In this document: in pieces, positions 9,655-21,200 of the stretch
How positions within the stretch are numbered: the first letter of the stretch is position 1
Layout of the letters: the number at the start of each line of letters is the position of its first letter
Source of the DNA: Cyprinodon diabolis
Lineage: Eukaryota; Chordata; Actinopteri; Cyprinodontiformes; Cyprinodontidae
Direction: 5' to 3'
Length of the DNA stretch: 64,000 nt
Assembly (NCBI GenBank): GCA_030533445.1
Contig: CM060075.1
Span: 37,157,719-37,221,718 of the forward strand
Notes under the pieces: model-generated
Told to the model about the DNA's origin: nothing
The model's input: the letters and a program-made list of their open reading frames with translations, nothing else
Databases searched by the model: none
Position numbers and translations under genes: made by a program

Positions 9655-10822
9655 GGGCCGGATTTATCAAGATCCAATTTTGCGTGCAGTAATTTGCGCT
9701 CGCAAACTGGAATTTTGCGCGAGGGGCTGAACCAATGGCTTGCGGGTGATTTAACAAGAGTGATTGCGTAACTGGTGGCAGGTGCAAAACTGTTGGGGAC
9801 GCCCTATTTAAATGATGGTTTTGCGCGTTTTGTGGTTTGCGGCAAAGTAGTTTGTAGTTTGTACAAACTAGTGCATTAAGAGATTTAAATCTTACAGTGA
9901 CCCCCCCCCAAAAAAATAAATAAATAAAAATAGCAACCTTTATTCCCTAAGGTGGTATGTGGCTGAATTTCTACTTCACTGCAGTAAAAAAAACAAAACA
10001 AAAAAAACAGGTGTTTTGTATTGGCCTGTGGAAAAATGCACATACCAAATGGCTCACAAGAAGTGATTATGGATGAGAGTACTGCGCGTACGCATCCCCG
10101 CAGCATTGGCATGTTGCTCCGCAGGCGCAGTGGGAGAACCCTGACCCCGTCGGACAGCACTTCTGAAAAAACGAGATTGGGAGATCCCAGCTCTCGCTGC
10201 AACCGTACGCTGGAATGACCCAGATGCAAAAAAGTGCAATGTTGCAAGGAGTTTTGTGATATCTGGTATTGCGTGGGTCCTCCTTGTGGCTGGCTCCAAA
10301 TCCATTCGGAGTTCCCCCAACAGCTCCAAAATGGCAATGCTGGATAAACGATATGTTTTGATGATCGTTTCCTCGTTCATTGCAAAAATATTCACACGGA
10401 GTGAAAAAATGCGTTCTCTGCGTCTCCTTGCTTCATTTCGATGTCTCCTTCTTGCGACAATAACCGCTGCCATGTGTGCGCAATTACGCATACAGACCAT
10501 TTGCACCTTCTTTTGAAACATGTTAAATATAGAGACAGATACCGTTAGCAAAATTGCTTTCAGGTTTAATAAATCACTTTGCGAGTGCTAAATTAATATA
10601 TTTACATGTTCTCCTCCCACAAGACGCACTTTTGCGTGTAAACGCCCCATATTGCATATTCATTGCAGAAAAAGTACTAAATGGATAAGAGGCGCTATTT
10701 AGCACGTTTTAAAGACCAAATCCTTTTAGCACGCTGTTGATAGATCAGTTTGTACATTTTTTAGCGTGCGCAGTGAAATAGCTCACGTTTTTATACACGC
10801 AAACCTTTGATAGATCCGGCCC
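9655..10822 (-). mobile_element. PIF/Harbinger DNA transposon, internally deleted
   Basis: The left end GGGCCGGATTTATCAA and the right end, inverted, GGGCCGGATCTATCAA form terminal inverted repeats. ATT stands directly outside both (9652-9654 and 10823-10825), a 3-bp target duplication. At 1168 bp the element is much shorter than a full Harbinger. It keeps only the N-terminal part of a HARBI1-like nuclease; the rest of the nuclease and the Myb-like partner are missing. Confidence 0.88.
10054..10551 (-). pseudogene. HARBI1-like transposase fragment (N-terminal)
   Basis: The open frame includes YRLSSIAILELLGELRMDLE, then TRRTHAIPDITKLLATLHFF and ASGSFQRTVAARAGISQSRF. This is the DNA-binding N-terminal region of Harbinger transposases (HARBI1 relatives), where the family pattern has AIP...LAAL.FLATGSFQ...GISQ. 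The frame continues into unrelated sequence and ends (HNHFL) before any DDE nuclease motif. A complete HARBI1-type protein is roughly twice as long. It cannot catalyse transposition; whether the fragment is still translated is unknown. Confidence 0.85.
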
Positions 10823-10825
10823 ATT

Positions 10826-12721
10826 GTGTCAAACAGTAATCACAAATTGCCACACTTACAGACACATAAAAGGAGAAATAAAGGAAGCAGCTGAACATTT
10901 ATTTATCTTTGTTGAAACAACAGATACCAAATAAATAGATATTTGACCCAATTTTAGAGCAACATGAGGTCATCTCGCCCCAATGTTTTGTTTCCCCTTA
11001 AAGGGCAACAACTGCAGCATAAATACAGAACGAATGAGTAAATGCGAACTGTGCTGCAGCTCCGCTCCACCTGATGTATTTTTGGCTGTGGTTGTGTCCC
11101 AGTTGTGTAAAACTTTGTGGTGTTGGGAAGCAGGTGAAGGGTGCCTGGTGACTGAATGCCTGGTGTGTAGCCTATTTCCCGGGTTTTGACCTTCCTGGAG
11201 TACACAGCGGTGATGGGAACGAAGATGAATTGGAGTGCTGAAGCTGTCCACTCTGAGGAAGGAAAAAGGGCTACAGTGTTGGATCGATGTTGTGTGTCGT
11301 ATTTCCTCTTTAAACTTGCTGTTTTTACAAAACTCTCAAGTTTAACTTTGTCACCTTTCTTATTGGTTTTTCTATACAGGTGATAATGGGGGTCAGCCTC
11401 AGGTTTGTACAAAAACAGATTTTCTGTGGCTTGACCTGCAAAACATTGAAAAACTCCAAACTGCTGCCAAACAAATCAACGAAAGTAAATCAGAGTAAGC
11501 ACTATGAGACCAAAACTCAAAAAGTAAATGATGAAACCTTGAATCATGTTTGTCCTAATGGCTATTGGGGTCATTTTGAGATTGAAAGGTTAGACAACCT
11601 GACATGTATCTCATCTTTCTCCTTTGCTTCATGTCATTCCTCTTCATTTCCATTCCCTCCATCACTTCCATGCTCCTTTGCTTGAATTAGCTTTGTTACC
11701 GATGCTTGTTTCTTTCTGTTCCTTGGCATGACCTTTATTTTATAGCGAACAATGCTGAAGGGAGGGATATTTTCCTGCTTCAGCTTTTAAGTCTTGATGT
11801 GAACATGGAAAAATGGTCTGCAGTAAGAGCTGAGCTGGAGTCGAGACATGTCCATTTAAAAATAAAGTAGCAAAAGTGCAGTTATCAGAGTCTATTGTTT
11901 GAACATGCATAAATTTTACTTTAATTACTTTTAGTAAAGTCAAGTTAGTTGATTGAATATAACTCATAAACAAAGGAGAGATTCATAAAAAAGACCTGGG
12001 AAAAGTGCATAATTTGGAGCTTTTAAAGCGTCTCCAGATTTTCAGCGCAGAGCACCTAAGAAAACTTGTAAATACGCAGATAGAAGGTGGGAGTGAGCAA
12101 CAACTCCTTCTGGAGACAGTTCCCAAAAGTAAACATCTGGAGATCCTGTGATTTAACTCACAAATATCACCGCTATCAAGAGATTGTGGGAAAAAAGAGG
12201 CTGTATGCGGCTGTGTTTTCTACTTCCTGAAGTAAGTGTGGTATTGTCAGCTTGAAGGTTGTCCTGAATAAGCCCTAGAAGGAGCAGCAGATGGGGGTAC
12301 TTACCTAATACTGCAGTGGATAGTCAGAATAGGGTAAGCATGCATTTAATCAATTACACCTCAAAAAGTTTTTTGAAAAGAAAAAACTCTTCTTGGCCAT
12401 ATATGGAGAGGGCTGGTTCAGGGCCCCCCTCTCCAGGAAAATTGACCTGGGTTGTCCCTCACTCCTGTTTTCGGTCATTATTATATACAACAGTAGATCT
12501 TTTTTTTTTTTTTTTTTAACAATAGAGTCTGAAATATCTAATTTCCCTTTGGTATTAATGCTTATTTTTCAATTGAACTATATTTTACAGATTCTGTGGT
12601 ATTTTTTTAGATGTGCAAGGTGCAATTTTTTGCATCACTGGAAAGTAAAATTTAGTATAGTGGAGGATTTTTGCGAATTTTTGAAAAGACCCTCCCTCTC
12701 CACTTAAAAAAAAAATAAATT
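10826..12721. other. Non-coding; dispersed repeat copies
   Basis: The 10954-11412 interval has open frames on both strands but no recognised domain. The 11695-11785 segment (ttgttaccgatgcttgtttc onward) is a copy of 9190-9300, and 12557-12625 a copy of 9296-9365. A T-run lies at about 12499-12515. Confidence 0.5.
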
Positions 12722-12990
12722 CACACGCACAATCCTGTACCCGCTCCTGAGAGGGAACGCCTATTGGACGTGTGCGAGAGTGTGCACAAGCCCATTTCTC
12801 CTCCTGCACGCTCTGTTTAATAGTTGCTGTTTGCATCACTTATACAAGCTTACTTTCCAAAAGAGTATTTGCAATTTTTCCTCAGTGTCAGACTCAGCAA
12901 AAACATATCACCAGAATGATTACCAATTAGGAGGACCACCTTTTTTGATAATCCACCCAGAAAAAGAAATCAACCACTATACCTTTAAAT
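12722..12990 (+). repeat. Three-member repeat family, copy 1
   Basis: The block with cctgagagggaacgcct, gcgagagtgtgcacaagccc, gctgtttgcatcact and accagaatgattaccaatta is closely related to 43975-44275. Its 3' part also matches 16100-16225. No terminal repeats or coding frame are visible, and the class is unknown. Confidence 0.8.
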
Positions 12991-13349
12991 AGGCCAATGC
13001 CATCCTTATGAGGGCTAAAGCGTAAAGCTGCGACCCAGCTGTCCATAACAAAGTGACTATTCCAACTCTCCCTCATTCCTCTTTATACCTGACTCCCATT
13101 TTCTCCCTTAGTCCCTGAACGCCACTAGAGTCATCTGAATGGCATAATTTTTTTAGATAACTTTTTCATGCGGGTTCCCCTTAATTTATTACTTTGATCA
13201 TCTGTATCAACAAAAAGTATTAGAAAATGTAAATAAAATGTCCCCAACACCAACGTAAATTGTACAGGTAACATTTTAAATTCGTCCAATGAAAAAATCA
13301 GTTATGCTATCTACTGTCAGTGCAGATAAGAAATGTATTTAGTATTCAA

Positions 13350-13560
13350 TGCAAAAACTCAAGAAATAAAAATATTCTTATATTAACTGTACTTGCCTTT
13401 AATTTTAATAGGTAAATAAGATCTGCCATAGTAAATACATTTTTTTTAGACTTAACATGAGATTACTTGAGGTTATATACTTCAAATTTGATAATGGAGT
13501 TATTTTTTCTTATTCTAAATGTAATAATCTTATTTAATTAGCTAATTATGTCACCAACAT
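13350..13560. repeat. Diverged copy of the CACTGCAAAAA repeat family
   Basis: Shares the phrases tattcttatattaactg, taggtaaataagatctgcca and tattctaaatgtaataatctt with the better preserved copy at 14070-14357. The terminal CACTGCAAAAA motifs are not recognisable, so the ends are approximate. Confidence 0.5.
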
Positions 13561-14069
13561 ACTTAAATCATGGAAAAATACACAAGTAGCATGAGATAGA
13601 TTCAAATTATTATATTTCTAATTAGCCGTGTATGATTGGAGCACAGGGGTCATAACAGGAGCCAGGACCAGTTCTAGAGGGGCAATGGCCCCTTTGCCCC
13701 CTGTCTAGAACCACCCATGCTTTTTTCACTTCAAAGTAGCTCCCTCCACCCTGGGATTCTGTTCAAGTCAACAGCAAAACCTTTTTATCTTTTATTTGCC
13801 AACAAGTGAAAACTGAATTAATGATAATTGAACTTTATTGATCTAAAACTGGACAAATTTATTTCTGCATTTTAACCCATAGAGCAGTGGGCTGTCATCG
13901 TGTGGCGCTTGGGGATCAGTGTGGGGTTAAGGGTTTTGCTCAGGAACCCAGAGAGGAGGCTGTGGGGATCAAACCGGGTACTTGCAGTCCTCTGAGAACA
14001 CAAACGCATTGCTCTAACCCACAAATACAACACTCCCCCGATTGGAGACAAATCTGTTTCCTCAGCCAA
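13561..14069. other. Non-coding interval
   Basis: No gene. A stretch at about 13660-13735 with ggggcaatggcccctttgcc has a self-complementary look but was not assigned. Open frames at 13872-14114 have no domain. Confidence 0.4.
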
Positions 14070-14357
14070 CACTGCAAAAACGATCTAGAAATAATAAAAA
14101 AATTCTTAAATTAAGTGTATTTACCCTTAATTTCAGTAGGTATACAGGATGATCTGCCAATGAAATTAGTATTTTTACTCTTAAAATAAGATAATTAGAT
14201 TATATGCACTTGAAATAAGACAATGCAATAGTTGTTTCTTATCTTAAATGTAAATTGTCTTGTTCCATTGGCAAAGTGTATCACTTACCTCCTCAATTCA
14301 AGACAAAATGCACTTATTTTAAGAAAAAATGACTTAAGATTTAATTTTTTTGCAGTG
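14070..14357. mobile_element. CACTGCAAAAA inverted-repeat element (MITE-like)
   Basis: The left end CACTGCAAAAA (14070) and right end TTTTTTTGCAGTG (ending 14357) are inverted repeats. The interior (aggatgatctgcca, ataagataattagatta, cacttgaaataag, attcaag) is itself loosely palindromic. Related copies lie at 13350-13560, 18379-18655, 18984-19570 and 36051-36450. There is no coding capacity and no clear target duplication. Confidence 0.75.
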
Positions 14358-16099
14358 GATTTATTGAAGTACATTATTACTTCTCTTTTTAAACATCCTC
14401 AAAGTAAAAAAAATTTTAATACCATTTGCTCTATAATTAATAGACACTTGCATTAACATGACTATATTGACATGATACTTTTTGTGCTCTTCTAAACACA
14501 TACATTGTCAGATGTGTGGTACAGGACTTTTGCACTCCTTGGAAATATCCTAAATCTTACAGCAGGTTTGAGTGGATCAACTATAAAACATATCAAGGAA
14601 TAATAGATGCAGACAAGATTTACTTGTCTCTAAACAAACATCCACTGTGCTTGTAATAGATGTGTATGTAGTATATAATTAAGTAATCATGGGATACCTG
14701 CCCGATGTAAGAGAACATTTTGAAGGACATACTGTACGGTACGCACACACACAAAAACAAATACACACCCACCCTGGACAGAGGATGCTAGATGAAGATG
14801 GAAATGAAATAATCAATATTTCCATTTAAATGTTTTCTTTGCTCTAGGTCAGATCAGACTAAAAAAACATACCAGCTTCAACAGCTCTAACAATGTTTAC
14901 AGGGCTGCAACAAGGATACATTTGGCCAAAAAATGGCAGTTGTGACTAACAAATCTAACAAATCACAAAAATGTTCATGAAAGTATCAATATTTCTTCCT
15001 CATAATGATAAAGCATAAAACCTAAAATGCATCAATATTTCCCAGAAGATCTTTTCCACTTTGGGATCCAAACCCCGAAAGACACGGAGCATATGAAGAT
15101 AGTGAGAAATCTCCATTGGTGATATAAATGTGTGCGTTCACGTGTCTGCTCTCTTTACATTCCATTTTCCACCGTCCACAGTGTCCAAATAAACCGTCAA
15201 CCCTGAAATGGCTGATAAAGTGTGTATTCATGTGTGTGTGTCACAATATTTGCACTGTGTTATTGCAGCTCTGAGGCCACAGCGTCTTCTATAAACATCC
15301 AGCTGTGAATTATTTAATAAATAAACATATTCAGGACCACACACACACAAATTTCAGACAAAATGCTATTCCATCTAAAAGGTGGATTTATAACAATACA
15401 CATTGAAGTGAAGTGATAACAGCAGATATCTCAATCCAACCACAAAACGCATGCATACACACACGCACACTTAAGACACACAAAATGAAAAAGTGGATTT
15501 CAGTGTTGAAAGGGGCTGGAAAAGCTGATGAACTTGATTAACTTTAGAAACACACCCTCCTACACTTGCACACCATTTCATTTTGTCTCTGGTTAAGTGG
15601 ATTTGGCTCCTGGTCAAGTGTAAAAAAAGACAGAAGACATCACTAAAACAGAAGAATGGGTGACACGCATAGGTCAAATCAGGTACTGCATGAGTCAATA
15701 AGCTCATAAATCTTGGTGTGTGTCACCATAGGCAACCTCTCATCCTTCATGACAGTCACACCAGATCATAGAAGGGAGGATAACTGGAAAATCCTTCTTA
15801 TGTCCTAAATGTAAGGATTTCACATCAGAACAAGCTTTTTAGGCTGCAGCTAAATTTGAGATGCAATTTAAACTGCTTGCATGTGAAACTATTTTTAAAC
15901 CAACGAGTATGCCTTTCAAAGCACAACTACATCATATTACAGAACTTTTAAATCAGTTAGCAGAATATATGTTTTGGGGAACATATTATGTGGTTCTAAT
16001 GAGACATTTAGACATGTATTTATTTATTTCATTCGTTCATGTCATGATACAAAACCTGCATTTTTCTATTATGTCAGATTAAACACTGGTAAGTGAAAG
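14358..16099. other. Intergenic, nothing coding
   Basis: AT-rich sequence with short CA-rich runs (about 14741-14760 and 15460-15480). Open frames are short and lack recognisable domains. Confidence 0.5.
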
Positions 16100-16225
16100 T
16101 GGGGATGAGCAAGTAGGATGGCTTTACGTAAACATATCATCAGAATGATTGACAATTAGGAGGATCACTTATTTTGATGAACCACCCAGAAAAAGAACAT
16201 CCTCCAATATACTTTTGTTTTAGAA
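16100..16225 (+). repeat. Three-member repeat family, partial copy 2
   Basis: aagtgggga, aaacatatcatcagaatgat and aatcccacc-type ends match the 3' parts of 12722-12990 and 43975-44275. The 5' half of the family is missing. Confidence 0.7.
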
Positions 16226-16927
16226 TGGCCTAGTCAAAGTCCAGACCCACATTTGATTGAGCAGTTCTGTTATGATCTTCAACAGGTCCCATAAACTCAA
16301 CTCGACAATGTAGCTTAAGTAACAGTTTTGCAAATAGACTGTGAAAAATTACTAGGTACAAAAAACTGTTTCCTCCAGAGTCAATTAGTGAAATGGGTTT
16401 GAGTATTTTGTCCATATAAAAAGAGACAGGTTGTAGTTAAAGGTGAAATGTTATATGAATGCTAAAATCAAGCGCCTTTGGTACAGATTGGATTGGGTTA
16501 ATTTAAGAATGATGCTTTTTTTCCCCTTAATTACAAAATCAATCAATAGAAACAGGCTTTTTCTCTGCAATTGGAATTTAAAACAGAGACAAAACAACAA
16601 AAGAATGAGAGGCCATTAAGATAACACATATTTTCTAATACGTTAACATTAGAGTTTATAATTAATAATATAATTACAATTTTAAATATAACATTTGTCT
16701 GGTGATCTACTGAAAATATTTTACTTACTTTGATATTTTAACCTATATTATTATTTCAAAGTTGCAATCATTAACTTGCTCAGTAGGAACTTGTCTCCCC
16801 CTAGTGGCCATAAGTGGAAACTAGAACTCAACATGAAAAGACAACACAGTCAATCAATTTTAAAGCAAAGTTATTATCCTAAACGTTATTAAATGTCTTT
16901 GATCACAAGAAAATAGGCAACAAACAG

Positions 16928-16933
16928 TTTATT
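16928..16933 (-). terminator. Candidate polyadenylation signal of cnpy3
   Basis: AATAAA on the minus strand (tttatt on the plus), about 985 bp beyond the cnpy3 stop codon. It would give a 3' UTR of about 1 kb. Chosen only because it is a canonical hexamer downstream in the right orientation. Confidence 0.35.
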
Positions 16934-17916
16934 TCACCCAATGATGTGCTTGCACACTTTCAATAAGCTCCAGGTCAAATACATGAACACAAGGATCCGA
17001 CTTCAGAGTACAAATGTCTTAAAAATACAAATACATTAGGAAAATAAAATTCAAAAGTTGTACAAACTTCCACTGAGGTCAAGCCCACACAGTTAGCAGC
17101 TGTTGTCCAGCAGAGGCCTAACAAATGCTGCATTTAAAGGAAACGCTTCCGGTACCAAAAGTTTCAGTTTCCAGGAATTAGCTGATAAGAGGAGAGAGAG
17201 AATATGAACCTAACGTCGCCTCACTTTGACAGGAAAACTGTGCAGCAAAATAGGAAAACAATTTACAAGGTTACCGTACATAAAGTTTGCTTTTTAGACC
17301 TCATAGTTTACAGAAAAATCATAGATAGAAAGTCTTTAAAAATTGTTTTAGAGCGTTCTTTGCTTCAGATATTCAGTTAAAAGTCAGAATATATTAGAAA
17401 TGTATAATTTGTAATATAGTACTATTAAGTACTATTACACCACATTTGACTTTTACTCATCTTTCCCTCAGGACTATTCCAGCAAGGCCAAGATGCAGAG
17501 ATCTAGTCATCTGCTTGTCACCACAAGGTCACATTAATTTGGAGCCTTTAAAAGCATAATCAAATTCACAATTCTATGCATTTATATGTTGATAAAGATA
17601 CATTTTATATATTATTTTAGCCAAAATTTTGAATTAATTCATTTAAAAAAAACAAATACGAAGAGTGCCAAACGACCCGATGACGTCCAAGAAATAACAG
17701 AGCGGCAAAAATGACCTTCTAAATGAAAGCTGGGTTTGCCATGAAGACTGTTCCCATCAGAAAGTCTTAAAACAACAGTAACAATCAGGCCTAAATGACT
17801 TTAAAATGCTGTAACAGCCAGTTGTCTCTTAGCCATTTTCACTGAGCCGCAGATCGTCTAAAGCAGGCAGGTTTAGGAAGGTGAGCTGATCCAAGTCCAG
17901 AGGGAAATCCAGGGGC

Positions 17917-18200
17917 TCACAGTTCAGTCTTCTGCCCAGAAAGAGGCACCTGCTGCTGGATCTCCTCGTCCGACGTCATCCCTTCGTCCGTCTTCTCCAC
18001 CGGAGCTTTGCTCTTTTTCTTCTTCTTCACTTTCTTCTCCTTCTTTTTCTTTTTAGCTTCCTTCTCTCCATCTGAGCTTCCGTCTGCCTTCTCTCCTCCT
18101 CCTTTCTTGCCTCCCTTCTTCTTTTTCTTCTTCTTCTTGTCCTCTGCGATTGCAGCCTGGTCTCCTTTCTTCCTTGGACTCCAGTCCTCACTCAGGCAGG
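17917..18200 (-). CDS. cnpy3: cnpy3 last coding exon: lysine-rich tail and KTEL end
   Basis: Begins ACLSEDW (last conserved cysteine), then continues with a tail dominated by lysine and glycine with two long lysine runs. It ends GQKTEL and a TGA stop at 17917-17919. Human CNPY3 also has a basic tail ending in DEL, so the fish end KTEL may serve as ER retrieval signal. The opposite strand gives a meaningless poly-phenylalanine frame. Confidence 0.93.
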
Positions 18201-21200
18201 CTGGATGAACACAAGGAAGTAGGTGGAGGTGCAAAAAGGGAGAAAATTAGAAACAAACATGTTTAATATGGGAGGACGGAAGAGGGAAATGAAAGTCATT
18301 TGAAAATTATTTTTTAAATGGGCTTAACCCTTTATAGGGCATTCAGTGAAAGATAACTAAATTTCAAGCAAAGAGTACACTGCAAAAAAAAGGAAGTCAG
18401 TTTTTCTTAAAATAGGGGCATTTTTTCTTGAGCTGAGCAGGTGAAATACTTTGCAAATGGAATAAGAAAATTTACATTTAAAATAAAGGAAAAAATGCAG
18501 TCTCCTATTTGAAGTGCATAATATTACATAATCAGATTTTAAGGATAAAAATGCTCCTTCAACTGGGAGATTTTCTTATACCTACTTAAATTAAGGGTAA
18601 ATACACTGATTTTAAGAAATTTTCACAAATGTATAGATCATTTTTGTAGTGCTTAATTGGAATCCAGGACAAGGCCTTATTACCTTTGTAACGTTAAAAA
18701 AATATGCTTATTTTGATGGCATAAATAAATGACAATGTAATAACAAGAAAAGCCAACTTGCCCTTATAAATTAAGAAAAACAACAAAAGTGCTTCTATAA
18801 GAACTTCATGAAAAACAGAGTGAAAGAAATGGCTCTCCAAGGGGTATGCAAGTGATCAAAAATGGTAACTTGCCCAATAAAGGGTTAATTTTGAAGATTC
18901 TTAACACAATTTTTGGACAAACATCTCATCATACTCTAACAGAAACCAAACCAACCCGCAACAATTTTTTTCCACCTTCTTCACTGCAAAAATGATTGAA
19001 AAATGAGTAAAACTTAGAAGGTAAATAAGATGATCTGCCAGAGGAATGAGTATTTTTACCCTTAAAATAAGATAATTAGATATTATGCAGTGAAATACTG
19101 GACGGGGCCGCCTTCTACAGCTGCTTTTTGTATCTCTGCTTCAGTCTCCTTGAACCCCAGTTGGCCTCGGCAGATGGCCGCTCACACTGAGCCTGGTTCT
19201 GCTGGAGGTTTCTTCCTGTTAAAAGGGAGTTTTTCCTCTCCACTGTCGCTACAAGCATGCTTAGTCTGAGGGATTATATTTGGGTCAATGAGTCGATGCA
19301 ATCAACTGGTTTTCCTTAGATGGAAAACTTTGTATCAATTTGACTGTATGATCTGGTTGAACTGTAAAGTGCCTTGAGATGACATGTGTTGTGAATTTGG
19401 CGCTATATAAATAAACTGAATTGAATTGAAATAAGAGGGTGCAGTAGTGTTTTTCTTAGTTTAACAGCAAATTGTCTTATTGCATTGGAAAACTCTCACT
19501 TACCTGCTCAATTCAAGAAAAAAAATTGCTTATTTTAAGATTACTAATTTAGATTTCATTTTTTGCAGTTTGCAGAGCTTTGCTTCCAGCATACAGCTGA
19601 TAAAGATACCAAATGAAGCAACTTTTTCTTTTTATTAATCTCTGCTGCAGCCATACCTTCTTTCTTAGTTAGCTAATCAGGTCCCCTTCATTTTCTTTCC
19701 ATCTCTCTTCCATGTTGGAGGGAGCGTACATATCTCCCCTTAATATGCAAACTATCAGTGACCCAGTGAGGCGCTGCTCTGATATCCATATAGTCCACCA
19801 TATATTAGCTGTGGTAGGGAGGCTGCAGCACCGCAGCAACGCTGTGTTTTATTGATCATCTGCCGGTTTCGGGTCGACAGACCAGCCATTTGACTTCAAA
19901 GGCTGCTCTCTGTCTGCTGGCAGGGCGGTGGCGCATATGTTCACCTGCCTACAGGCGCTAAGGGAGAGTCCATTACTGAGCATGAAAGGTCACAGGGTTA
20001 AGCTTTCACAGCGCTTTTTTCACATATGTGTTAGATAAGAAGATAAACGTATTTACAATACAGTATCTGCAGCCGTTCAAATTAAATTCCGCATATCTGA
20101 CTTATTCCAGTGTCAATTTGCAAACTTTCAGCGTAACTAGCGGTTGTGCTGAAAGTCGCTGAGGAAGGGAGCCCAGATGTCAGTCAGTGAACTGATGCTA
20201 GGGCTGCAACTGAGCATCATCTCGCTAATCGATAAATTTTTTTTCATTCAATTAATAGTCTGATAAAAAAATTGCCTTAAAGAAGATTTTCTACAGAATT
20301 TAAACAAGGTGAAGCAACTTGAGTCGTTTTGGATAGAGCATATTCATTATTAAAATGCTTTTTTAGCGCCACACATCTCCTGTTCTCCTTGAAGGGGTGA
20401 TCTTCCTCCTTCTGTTGAAGGCTGCTGCACCCTGAGTGCGTAAAGGAGCGCCATCGCAGATCCTTCCAGGCCCAAAGATCTTAACAACCCCACTGTTTCC
20501 CAGTGTTCTTATACATCAGTGGTTTTATTTAGAAAGTTCTGCTCAATTTCTTTCAGTTCTTACCTGCTCTGTCAGTATTTTCTACATCGATGCTGCCGTC
20601 TGAAGTGTTTTTTTTTCTCCATTTTCTGTTAAATCGGCAGCTCTTTTTCTCTGCACCTCTAAAATAATTTTACTTAATCTGAGACTCAAAATTGTTTAGA
20701 TTATTATTCTAAATCGATGCTGTTATCTGCAGTTTGTTCTGTAAATTGGCTTTTCACTGCCTGTTGAATATGTTTTATCCAATTATGATTCGTTTTTCCT
20801 TAATAACAACAAAGTGCTTTTTCTCCTTTGCTCTACAGTAAATTTTCAACTTCTTCCTCTTGCTATTATATATGCTGCTATGTTCTTCTGTACTTTGACA
20901 CTGACAAATCTGAATTTCCCCTCTGTTAAACAATAAAGGCAAAATCCCAATTCCAATATATACTATACATCATTTTCCAAATTTAATTTTATCTCCTCTG
21001 AAATCGAAAATAAAAATGACCCTTCATGTTAGCAATGAAGCCAAAAACAACAAGCTGTTCCTGTAGCAGCAGATACAACAGTGTGGTTATCTGGGTCATC
21101 GCTGCATAAGAACAGAAAAATACTGCTGAGTCTTTCAGTGATTTTCAGAAAGGTCAAAAGAGAAAAGTCTCAGTTTTACTGCAGGAGATTATTTCTCTGG

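Noticed and set aside
10954..11412. 152-codon minus-strand frame
   Set aside because: No domain, and another frame on the same strand is equally long in parts; more likely repeat-derived.
18008..18208. Plus-strand frame rich in phenylalanine
   Set aside because: Antisense shadow of the lysine-rich last exon of cnpy3.
20196..20290. hAT-like left end (tagggctgcaactg)
   Set aside because: No matching right end or target duplication found, so no element is called.
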